Shown piece by piece: positions 1 through 6,346 of a DNA stretch of 33,011 nucleotides (positions are counted from its first letter, which is position 1; each line of letters opens with the position of its first letter). Below the pieces are notes generated by a model. It searched no databases. It had not been told where the DNA came from and was given only the letters and a program-made list of their open reading frames with translations. Position numbers and translations under genes: made by a program. Source of the stretch: JBCDGZ01 sp038750655 (GTDB lineage Bacteria > Bacteroidota > Bacteroidia > Chitinophagales > Saprospiraceae). Where the stretch lies: assembly GCA_038750655.1 (NCBI GenBank), contig JBCDGZ010000092.1, forward strand, positions 1 to 33,011, given 5' to 3'.

Positions 1-302
1 ATCGGGGCTACCGTAGGACACATCGGCGGATATGACAGTACTGGACACATTGGAGCTACCGTAGGACATGCCGTCGGCAAGGACACCGGCGTCTGGGCGC
101 CGGCAGCACCAACTTTACAAATCGGTGGTAAGGTTGGGCATGGAAGAGTGATTATCGGCGTCTGAGCACCAGCGCCACCTTGCGGTGGACACATCGGAGC
201 TACCGTAGGACACATCGGCGGATGTGACAGTATTGGACACATTGGAGCTACCGTAGGACATACCGTCGGCAAGGACACCGGCGTCTGGGCGCCGGCACCG
301 CC
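1..302 (-). repeat. 192-bp tandem unit in the cysteine-rich gene (partial second copy)
   Basis: Bases 1-110 and 193-302 are nearly identical with an offset of 192 bp, which is 64 codons. The repeat keeps the coding frame and continues past the left edge, so the copy number is unknown. Inside each unit a shorter element encoding CPTVAPMCP occurs twice. Confidence 0.8.
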
Positions 303-665
303 TGCCAAGCAAACTGGAGGCATTGTTGGACAGCCAATAATGGTGATCGTTGGCGTCTGCGCACCCGCACCGCCTGTACCGCCCGCTGGGCAGAGTGGAG
401 GACTAGTAATAGGGCCGCAAGGAGGACATACCGTTACCGGTACGCCGATGGTAATTGTTTGAGGGTGTGCGCCATCAGGACAAATCGGAATCTGCGTGAT
501 TTCCGGGCAGCCTGGTGGTTGCGTAAAGCCTTTCAAGCAATTTGGAGGGAGGGTGTTGGGAGGACACAACGGGACCTCTGTCACCTGACAAGCAGGGGGT
601 ATCGTTGGGATATTTCCCTTATCCCCTCCATCTTTAGGCGTTTCGCTTTTTTTTGAAGTTGCCAT
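1..665 (-). CDS. Cysteine/proline-rich tandem-repeat protein, 3' end cut by window edge
   Basis: An open frame starts at the ATG complementary to 663-665 and stays open for 221 codons to the left edge, so the C-terminus is missing. The N-terminus (MATSKKSETPKDGGDKGN) is charged and hydrophilic, with no signal peptide. After about residue 25 the chain is dominated by Cys-Pro pairs, PPxC and GGAGAQTP elements. Residues 125-188 and 189-221 are successive copies of a 64-residue unit (192 bp; bases 193-302 repeat 1-110) containing CPTVAPMCP. The first 100 residues resemble the N-terminal region of the 610-aa gene just upstream (TQPPGCP, PICPDG, TVCPPC, PLCP, GGAGAQTP), so the two are paralogues. 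It lies 176 bp downstream of that gene on the same strand, possibly in one transcript. I recognise no family or function. The frame is well supported because the repeat is meaningful only in this reading. Confidence 0.75.
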   Translation of the reverse strand, partial: MATSKKSETPKDGGDKGNIPTIPPACQVTEVPLCPPNTLPPNCLKGFTQPPGCPEITQIPICPDGAHPQTITIGVPVTVCPPCGPITSPPLCPAGGTGGAGAQTPTITIIGCPTMPPVCLAGGAGAQTPVSLPTVCPTVAPMCPILSHPPMCPTVAPMCPPQGGAGAQTPIITLPCPTLPPICKVGAAGAQTPVSLPTACPTVAPMCPVLSYPPMCPTVAP

Positions 666-740
666 TAAATTGGATTGTTTTTGTTAAAAAATGGGTTTTA
701 AAAAATCTTTTAAACGTTAGTCTGACAAACTTCTATTGGT

Positions 741-779
741 GAAGTGAACAGATGCCACCGAGGTAACATCTGCCACTTC
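741..779. other. Hairpin between the two cysteine-rich repeat genes
   Basis: GAAGTG-AA-CAGATG and CATCTG-C-CACTTC form an almost perfect 13-bp stem around a 12-nt loop. It lies in the 176-bp gap between the repeat genes. No T-run follows on either strand, so it is not a standard terminator. It could be a processing or mRNA-stabilising structure, or an operator. Confidence 0.45.
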
Positions 780-841
780 TGTCTACTATTTTCTATTGAT
801 TTCTGTGTAGCATTATCGTCTTTTGAAATCCCTGTTCTATC

Positions 842-2674
842 CTAAGGACAAACCAGGGTCGGTGGACAAATCTGAGTCTGCGGGCAGTTAAAGGTCGGTG
901 GACAGACCTGCGTTTGCGGACAAACTTGCGTCTGCGGACAGATTTGGGTCGGTGGACACAGCGGTGTTTGTGGACAAATCTGAGTCTGCGGACAAATTTG
1001 CGTTTGTGGGCAAACCTGCGTTTGTGGACAAATCTGGGTCGGCGGACAGATTTGCGTCGGCGGACAGACCTGCGTCTGCGGACAAACTTGCGTCGGCGGA
1101 CAGTTAATAGTCTGTGGACAAATTTGCGTCGGCGGGCAAACCTGCGTTTGTGGACAAATCAAAGTCGGCGGACAGATTTGCGTCGGCGGACAAACCTGCG
1201 TTTGCGGACAGATAAAGGTCTGCGGACAATCCTGAGTAACTGGACAGACTTGAGTTGGTGGACAAATCTGAGTAACCGCGGCCGCGGCCATTCTACCTCC
1301 TACTTCCGGCAGTGGACCACATACTACCCCTGTAGGACATATTTGCGTCTGTGGACAAACCTGAGTAACTGGACAAATCTGAGTCTGCGGACAAACTTGC
1401 GTAACTGGACACAGCTGGGTCTGTGGGCAAATCTGAGTTTGCGGACATAGCTGAGTAACCGGGCAAACCTGAGTTGGTGGACACAATTGCGTACGTGGAC
1501 ACAGCTGGGTCGGCGGACAAACTTGCGTAACTGGACAAATTTGGGTCGGTGGGCAGATTTGCGTCGGCGGACAGCCTTGAGTGATCGGACAAACCTGAGT
1601 CGGTGGACACAGCTGCGTACGTGGGCAAAGCTGCGTCGGTGGACAAACTTGTGTCACTGGGCAGACCTGCGTTGGCGGACAAAGCTGGGTTGGTGGACAC
1701 AGCTGAGTCGGTGGACAAATCTGCGTAACTGGACAACCAAAAGTTGGGCATTGCTGGGTACGTGGGCAAATCTGAGTCGGTGGACAAACTTGCGTCACCA
1801 GTGGCGGAATCGGACCGCCAATCGGACCACGAGCCGCTGCGGCCAAGCCTCCTGTCTGTGGAATCGTAGCACCACCACCACATACAATACCTGTTGGGCA
1901 GGCCACTTCGCGAGTAATCGGACAATGGTGCGTCAAAGGACAGACATAAGTATCTGGACAGTGTTGTGTCACTTGTGGACAAACCAGGGTGTCTGGACAG
2001 AATTGCGTCTTAGGACAATAGTGAGTCACCGGACATATCCACGTTGGACGTGGGCAAATCTGAGTCGGTGGACAAGCCTGAGTAATTGGACAAAACTGCG
2101 TCACTGGCGGCGTCGGAACTGGACCACCAATAGGGCCAGGAGCTGCAGCTGCCATAGCGCCTCCTTGCGGGAATGTCGTATTACCACAAACGATACCAGT
2201 AGGACAACCTACTACCGTCGGAGGGCAACCCACGCCAATCGTCGGGCAAAGGCCGATGGTAAGGCAGTTGCCAATCGTCGGACAAATACCAATTGTTAGT
2301 GGTGGTGTTATAACGGGACCTTGAGCAACCGCACCACCCCGCGGTGGACACATCGGAGGAAACTGTGTATTGCAGATCATCGGATTGGTCATTGGCGGCG
2401 GGCAGCCGGGATAGACCGTAATGCCGATCGTAGGGGTCTGTGCACCAGCCCCACCACCCGGACAGAGCGGTGGATATTGGGTCAATGGTGGACAGGGCGG
2501 ACATACAGTAAAAGGTACCCCTAAGGTCACCGTCTGTGGTGAGCCGTCGGGACAAATCGGGGGGTTGGTAATGACCGGACACCCGGGAGGTTGTGTAAGA
2601 CCTGCCGGACAGACAGGAGGCTGCGTATAGCCTCCTTTTCCTTCCATAGGTTCCGGATCTTTGGCTTTTGCCAT
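842..2674 (-). CDS. Cysteine-hexapeptide repeat protein (610 aa), possible beta-solenoid
   Basis: I do not recognise this family. The protein has 78 Cys in 610 residues and no signal peptide (it starts MAKAKDPEPMEGKGG). Residues 16-157 are irregular Cys/Pro/Gly-rich sequence. Three arrays of the hexapeptide [ILV]-C-P-[PQVR]-T-Q follow at about 191-258, 293-448 and 467-610. In the last two, Cys falls exactly every six residues (314 to 446 and 471 to 609). The arrays are separated by similar linkers that begin CPTG[IV]VCG and contain GG plus an alanine run (residues 158-190, 259-292, 447-466). The pattern aliphatic-small-x-x-Thr-x resembles the left-handed beta-helix hexapeptide rule, with Cys in the small position; this is an inference. 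The chain ends on a repeat (LVCP). It lies 153 bp downstream of a sedolisin gene and upstream of a paralogue. A structural, adhesive or protease-processed role is possible, but none is shown. Confidence 0.85.
   Translation of the reverse strand: MAKAKDPEPMEGKGGYTQPPVCPAGLTQPPGCPVITNPPICPDGSPQTVTLGVPFTVCPPCPPLTQYPPLCPGGGAGAQTPTIGITVYPGCPPPMTNPMICNTQFPPMCPPRGGAVAQGPVITPPLTIGICPTIGNCLTIGLCPTIGVGCPPTVVGCPTGIVCGNTTFPQGGAMAAAAPGPIGGPVPTPPVTQFCPITQACPPTQICPRPTWICPVTHYCPKTQFCPDTLVCPQVTQHCPDTYVCPLTHHCPITREVACPTGIVCGGGATIPQTGGLAAAARGPIGGPIPPLVTQVCPPTQICPRTQQCPTFGCPVTQICPPTQLCPPTQLCPPTQVCPVTQVCPPTQLCPRTQLCPPTQVCPITQGCPPTQICPPTQICPVTQVCPPTQLCPRTQLCPPTQVCPVTQLCPQTQICPQTQLCPVTQVCPQTQICPVTQVCPQTQICPTGVVCGPLPEVGGRMAAAAVTQICPPTQVCPVTQDCPQTFICPQTQVCPPTQICPPTLICPQTQVCPPTQICPQTINCPPTQVCPQTQVCPPTQICPPTQICPQTQVCPQTQICPQTQICPQTPLCPPTQICPQTQVCPQTQVCPPTFNCPQTQICPPTLVCP
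845..1276 (-). repeat. 18-bp tandem array 3 (24 Cys hexapeptides)
   Basis: Twenty-four successive units of about 18 bp encode [ILVN]-C-P-[PQ]-T-x, with Cys at residues 471 to 609 in strict steps of six. Units differ mainly at the fourth position (Pro or Gln) and in the aliphatic residue. The array ends at the stop codon. Confidence 0.9.
1331..1798 (-). repeat. 18-bp tandem array 2 (about 26 Cys hexapeptides)
   Basis: This is the longest array, encoding residues 293-448. From Cys314 to Cys446 the spacing is exactly six residues. The fourth position alternates between Pro, Val, Arg and Gln, and some multi-unit blocks recur (for example LCPRTQLCPPTQVCP twice), suggesting growth by duplication of several units at a time. 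Confidence 0.9.
1901..2104 (-). repeat. 18-bp tandem array 1 (about 11 degenerate Cys hexapeptides)
   Basis: This array encodes residues 191-258. Units are more diverged (YCPKTQ, FCPDTL, HCPDTY, VCPLTH), with aromatic and charged residues and two one-residue insertions, so it is probably older or under different constraint than the other two arrays. Confidence 0.8.
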
Positions 2675-2785
2675 GATAAATTGGTTTTAGTTAAGAAATA
2701 AATTGTGCTTAAATCCCACTTACCAAGTGATGATCCGGTATCTACATACCAGATAATGAAGAAGATCCTGTACCGGTTTACTAGT

Positions 2786-2802
2786 CTATTGGTGACCAAT
2801 AG
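2786..2802. other. 17-bp palindrome between sedolisin and repeat-protein genes
   Basis: CTATTGGT-G-ACCAATAG is a perfect 8-bp inverted repeat with one central base, 26 bp after the sedolisin stop codon. CTATTGGTGA also occurs at 733-742 in the next intergenic gap. It may be a regulator site or part of a processing signal; nothing further can be said. Confidence 0.4.
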
Positions 2803-2827
2803 AGGACCTTCGGAATGAATGTTTCTG

Positions 2828-4402
2828 TTACTTTTTTGAGGAAGACTGCTGGGCGTAGTCATGGAATAAATCCAAAAGCGCCTGGCCGTCAGGGCTACCC
2901 AAACCCGTGCAAGGGTTCCAGTACTTAGCGGCCTGGTAGTAATTATTATTCCCTGAAACAATTTGCCGGAAGCCGCGACCAGCAAATTCATAAAGCATGG
3001 CATTGGCGAAGCCCAGGTTATACCCCAGACCTTCGTTGAGCAATGCGATCAAGGCCGCCCAGACAGGTGTGGAGGCACTGGTCCCACCGATGACTTCTTC
3101 TTTGCCATTGAAAATGACCTGATAGCCGGACTTCATGCCGGCATCAGCCGCAACATCAGGGACACCACGGGTACTCCCTTTTTGATAAGGATAGGCAGCG
3201 ACTGCTGCTCGCTGATAATAGGGTTGTTGGAAAAGACTACTGAAGCCGCCGCCGCTTGCGACCTGGCCACCGTATTCGTTCCAAACAACTTCACTGCTTA
3301 TTTTTCCATCGTTAATATCGATGATGGTTCCGCCGGAGCCAATGACGTAAGGATGAGAGGAGGGAAGGGCAACATTCGGTGTTTTGCTGCTGAAATAGGC
3401 TCCATGATCTCCAGAGGCTGCAATAACTGTAATGCCCAGTAAAGCGGCTTCGTAGAACAGCTGGCTCATCTCAGCCACCTGCATACTGTTGTAATTGCTC
3501 TCCGGCCCCGCCCAACTGCAAGAGACCACAGTGGGCTTATTTTTATCATCGCTGATGACGAGTTTCATCGCATCAACGATGGTATTCGCATAGTAAATAA
3601 CCAATGTCGCATTGGGTGCAATGGCACCAGCTACCTGGACGTCCATCGTTACCTCTGTGTTATTCAGCAGGTTAACCTTAGTAGAAAGTGGCTGTCCTAC
3701 TGTTACAATCTTAGGTTCCTTGATTCCATTTTTCTTAAAAAAGGCCTTGAAGTCCGACTCCTTCGCCTTGCCTCCTAGTTCAATGATACCAATACACTGC
3801 CCCTTGCCCGTCAGTTTCTCTGGGAAGTTATACGCTTGGGCAACTTCAGTGGGGGAATAGCCCCCGATGGCAGCGGTGGCACCATCTGCTTCTGCCTGTG
3901 TATTGCGCGTGGGCAAACGATATTCCGTCTTCATTGGCTCCACCAACCCAGTTACACGCGTTACCATTGGCTGCAATATAGCAGGTAAATACAGACTGCC
4001 CTGATAGGCCAAATAGGTCATTTGGTTGGGTCCCTGAAAAACGCTCAACGTGATATTAAAAGCTTTTTCAAAGTTGCTTACGCTGCCTTTTAGCGCAATC
4101 ATCTTTGCTAGATCATCCTTTTTAACCACCTTAATACTACAACCCTCAAAGTATTGAGTCAGAGCATTCATATCTTCTGTAGAAGCTCCAAAATTGGCGG
4201 CTAGTTCCTTCCGGTTGAGGTAGGTTCGTTCGTGCGGAGCTTGATAGATAAGCGCAGATAGTTTCTGCTGAACTTGTGGATTCGTTTGTTGGGGTCGAAG
4301 GTAGATGCTAAGGTCAAGTACTTGTTGTGGATCAGGGTGTCCAATAGGAGTTGCTGGAAAATTCATAGAACTTCCAGGAATAGAAGTGAACTGAGGCTGC
4401 AT
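2828..4402 (-). CDS. Sedolisin (S53) serine-carboxyl peptidase with pro-kumamolisin domain
   Basis: A 524-aa pro-enzyme of the kumamolisin/sedolisin family, acid-acting endopeptidases with a Ser-Glu-Asp triad. Residues about 20-160 are the activation propeptide and about 175-515 the subtilisin-like catalytic domain. The triad is visible: Glu250 and Asp254 in TEVTMDVQVAGAIAP, and Ser442 in GGTSASTP; the oxyanion Asp332 lies in AASGDHG. The C-terminal calcium-site region (RQIVSGNN ... YWNPCTGLGSP) has Gln480 and Asn496 where kumamolisins usually have Asp, so calcium binding may be weak or lost. No classical signal peptide is present (MQPQFTSIPGSS). It is first of three genes on this strand, ahead of the two Cys-rich repeat proteins, which may be substrates or co-expressed partners (inference). 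Family call is firm. Confidence 0.93.
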   Translation of the reverse strand: MQPQFTSIPGSSMNFPATPIGHPDPQQVLDLSIYLRPQQTNPQVQQKLSALIYQAPHERTYLNRKELAANFGASTEDMNALTQYFEGCSIKVVKKDDLAKMIALKGSVSNFEKAFNITLSVFQGPNQMTYLAYQGSLYLPAILQPMVTRVTGLVEPMKTEYRLPTRNTQAEADGATAAIGGYSPTEVAQAYNFPEKLTGKGQCIGIIELGGKAKESDFKAFFKKNGIKEPKIVTVGQPLSTKVNLLNNTEVTMDVQVAGAIAPNATLVIYYANTIVDAMKLVISDDKNKPTVVSCSWAGPESNYNSMQVAEMSQLFYEAALLGITVIAASGDHGAYFSSKTPNVALPSSHPYVIGSGGTIIDINDGKISSEVVWNEYGGQVASGGGFSSLFQQPYYQRAAVAAYPYQKGSTRGVPDVAADAGMKSGYQVIFNGKEEVIGGTSASTPVWAALIALLNEGLGYNLGFANAMLYEFAGRGFRQIVSGNNNYYQAAKYWNPCTGLGSPDGQALLDLFHDYAQQSSSKK

Positions 4403-4467
4403 AATTTGGTATTGTTGGGGTCAATGAAATATGTTTGTCCTACATTCTCCCATAGTGATGTGCTTCC

Positions 4468-4475
4468 CAAATGTA
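4468..4475 (-). promoter_or_regulatory. Candidate -7 box for the sedolisin gene
   Basis: On the minus strand this reads TACATTTG, an exact match to the Bacteroidota TAnnTTTG -7 element, about 65 bp upstream of the sedolisin start. A clear TTG -33 element at normal spacing is not visible, so the call is tentative. Confidence 0.35.
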
Positions 4476-4663
4476 TACATTCTGTTCAGTTCAGCCTGAG
4501 ACAATTTAACCCCACTTCCTGAAAATCCAGTCCATTATAATACTGATATCAAAAGCAGTATTAGTTTGATAATCAGCAATTTAAACTATAAAAAAAATCA
4601 TCCTGTTTTCCCCAAAAAAACAGTAATCAGTCTTACAAATTCGGCCTCCTTCGAATAAAATTC

Positions 4664-4671
4664 TATCTTTA
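4664..4671 (+). promoter_or_regulatory. Candidate -7 box for the CBM9-like lipoprotein gene
   Basis: TATCTTTA, a TAnnTTTR-type box, lies 18 bp before the ATG at 4690 in the AT-rich 287-bp divergent gap with the sedolisin gene. No convincing -33 element is seen. Confidence 0.3.
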
Positions 4672-4689
4672 TCCACTAAAAACTCAGAT

Positions 4690-5460
4690 ATGAAAAACCT
4701 CCTCTATTTGCTGTCTCTAGCCACTTCGCTCCTCCTTTTCGTTAGCTGCCAGACTTCCCCCCAATCTACTGTTGCTGATAATGATGACCCCGGTAAATAC
4801 ATTCGGGCTAAAAAGGCGACTATACTTCCCAAAATTGATGGAGAAGCGTACGATAAATGTTGGAAACAGACCGAATGGCTGCCCTTGGAGCAACGCTGGC
4901 TGGGCGAACCCTGGACCGAGGAAGACTTCAAAGGGGATTATAAGGTATGCTGGGGGGAAGATTTCATCTATGTGCTGACCAGAATAACAGATGATGTTTT
5001 TATGGATAAAGAACCCGACGGCCTAAAGACCTACTGGGATGATGATTGCCTCGAAATCTTTATCGACGAAGACCATTCCGGCGGCAATCACCAGTACAGC
5101 CACAATGCCTTCGCCTACCACATCGCCAAAGATTATCGGGTGGCAGATATTGGCCCGGATAGCCTGCCACACTATTATAATGACCACATCATCACCATCC
5201 GTCGTCGACGCAGCAATACCTACACCTGGGAATCTGCCATTGCCATTTATAAGGATGATTACAAAGAGGGATCAAGCGATAACTCACCCATAAAATTGAG
5301 TGCGGGTAAAAAACTGGGCTTTGCCCTGGCCTATTGCGATAATGATTACAGCGAGCAAAGAGAAAATTTTATTGGATCTGTAGTAGTAGAAGGGGAGAAT
5401 AAAAACCGAGGCTGGATCGACGCCAATATTTTTGGCACCCTGGAACTGGTAGAAAAATAA
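4690..5460 (+). CDS. Lipoprotein with CBM9-like carbohydrate-binding domain
   Basis: A 256-aa protein with a type II signal peptide (MKNLLYLLSLATSLLLFVSC, lipid-bearing Cys20), predicted to be anchored in a membrane of the envelope. Residues about 38-253 resemble the family 9-like carbohydrate-binding / sugar-binding module. Visible features are the opening strand with IDGEAYDKCWKQ, the WLG..W pair, the VCWGEDFIYVLTRITDD strand and the acidic WDDDCLEIFIDEDHSGG loop, followed by the closing IFGTLELV strand. No catalytic domain is attached, so ligand binding rather than hydrolysis is inferred; the sugar is unknown. It is transcribed away from the sedolisin gene and ends at a strong bidirectional terminator. 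Nothing links it to a particular polysaccharide locus. Confidence 0.85.
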   Translation: MKNLLYLLSLATSLLLFVSCQTSPQSTVADNDDPGKYIRAKKATILPKIDGEAYDKCWKQTEWLPLEQRWLGEPWTEEDFKGDYKVCWGEDFIYVLTRITDDVFMDKEPDGLKTYWDDDCLEIFIDEDHSGGNHQYSHNAFAYHIAKDYRVADIGPDSLPHYYNDHIITIRRRRSNTYTWESAIAIYKDDYKEGSSDNSPIKLSAGKKLGFALAYCDNDYSEQRENFIGSVVVEGENKNRGWIDANIFGTLELVEK

Positions 5461-5487
5461 GAGGGCAGAACGGCACGCTCTACCCTC
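5461..5487. terminator. Bidirectional terminator between convergent lipoprotein genes
   Basis: GAGGGCAGA and TCTACCCTC form a 9-bp stem with one G-U pair around a 9-nt loop. It begins right after the plus-strand stop codon. On the minus strand it is followed by TTATTTTT, so it can also end the transcript of the PepSY-like gene. Confidence 0.75.
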
Positions 5488-5547
5488 TTCAATTCTCATG
5501 CATTTACTAATAGCTAACGTTTAATTATATTCTCCAAATAAACTATT

Positions 5548-6276
5548 CTATCCACGTTCGAAGAGGAACTGCCCCTGCTCGTCAAAGACGAAAATGCGGC
5601 GTTCCATATCCAGCCCCAGACGTATTCCCACTACAATATTTCCGTTCCGCATCTTACGGGCCACCTTTATCGCACTATCTGGATAGCGGGTCATAATAAA
5701 ATCAGAAACAATAGGGGGCAGACGGTCAATACCGAGGAATGCTCCCCACCCCACACAGTGGTAAAAAATGAATTGAATGCCCAGAAAGGTGCCCTCCAAA
5801 TCATAGATTAAAATGCGCTGGCGGTTAACTTGAATCAGGTACTGCATGCCTACTCGCTTGGCCCTTTGCAGAGTGACCAGCGGGAGCTGTGTCTCGATGT
5901 GCTCTAGGATGGCCGCAGGCAGTTCGTCTGGCCTCACTCGCTGCCCGGCCCCGCAGGGTCCAGCGACGTACGGCCGCCCCTCAATGCTTCCTTCCCGAAG
6001 TAAGCTGCCATCCAATCGACTGTACAACACATCTTCATTCCCCAGCAGCAGCTCATAGCCTTTGTCATCAACTCTTGAAACCGACTCCACATAGGTCTCA
6101 AAATAATTGTCAAAGACTTCCTCTAACAGTGCCGGAGGCAAATCAGCAGGAGCGACCGCCACCTTGCCTGCCGAGCCAGCGATGGCCTCTACCAACGCTA
6201 CGTCGGTCAGCGGTTCCTCTTTATCACAGGAGTTCAATAGCACCAGCAGTAACGAAGCAAATAACAGGTATCTCAT
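5548..6276 (-). CDS. Lipoprotein with PepSY-like (DUF2874-type) repeats
   Basis: A 242-aa protein with a lipoprotein signal (MRYLLFASLLLVLLNSC, Cys17). The mature part looks like three copies of a PepSY-like fold of about 60 residues: 44-95, 113-165 and 184-242. Each has the pattern LP..I...i...p...i..a.r.g..Y.v.....iliYD.eG.fl. Known PepSY-like proteins of Bacteroidota are small periplasmic or surface proteins, some thought to inhibit or bind other proteins; no partner can be named here. It lies 70 bp after the TM-barrel gene and has its own promoter resembling that of the ECF sigma gene, so it is a likely target of that sigma factor. Confidence 0.75.
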   Translation of the reverse strand: MRYLLFASLLLVLLNSCDKEEPLTDVALVEAIAGSAGKVAVAPADLPPALLEEVFDNYFETYVESVSRVDDKGYELLLGNEDVLYSRLDGSLLREGSIEGRPYVAGPCGAGQRVRPDELPAAILEHIETQLPLVTLQRAKRVGMQYLIQVNRQRILIYDLEGTFLGIQFIFYHCVGWGAFLGIDRLPPIVSDFIMTRYPDSAIKVARKMRNGNIVVGIRLGLDMERRIFVFDEQGQFLFERG

Positions 6277-6299
6277 GCTTTTGATTCTTGGTTTATTTT

Positions 6300-6329
6300 A
6301 ATAGGTACCACTTTCTGACAAGGGTTGCC
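6300..6329 (-). promoter_or_regulatory. ECF-type promoter upstream of the PepSY-like lipoprotein
   Basis: On the minus strand GGCAACC (6323-6329) is followed after 16 nt by ACCTATT (6300-6306), 23 nt before the start codon. The same two blocks, with an A-run and GTTC just upstream, precede the sigma gene at 8375-8405. Sharing between only these two leaders suggests recognition by the local ECF sigma factor. Confidence 0.6.
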
Positions 6330-6346
6330 CGAGCAGAACCATTTTT

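Noticed and set aside
741..779. Rho-independent terminator after the 610-aa gene
   Set aside because: The stem is strong but no T-run follows on the minus strand.
845..2104. CRISPR array
   Set aside because: The repeats are contiguous 18-bp coding units with no unique spacers, and no cas genes are present.
914..2299. Long open frames on both strands over the 18-bp repeats (914-1450 plus, 1487-2299 plus, 1293-1982 minus)
   Set aside because: A repeat unit whose length is a multiple of three and which lacks stops in other frames gives long false frames. Only the 842-2674 minus frame has the regular Cys-Pro-x-Thr-Gln pattern, a paralogue and a sensible start.
842..2674. Multi-core RiPP precursor processed by the radical SAM enzymes of the window
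   Set aside because: The radical SAM genes lie more than 12 kb away among glycan genes, have B12-binding rather than SPASM/peptide-type domains, and no RRE-like or leader-peptidase-transporter gene flanks the repeat genes.
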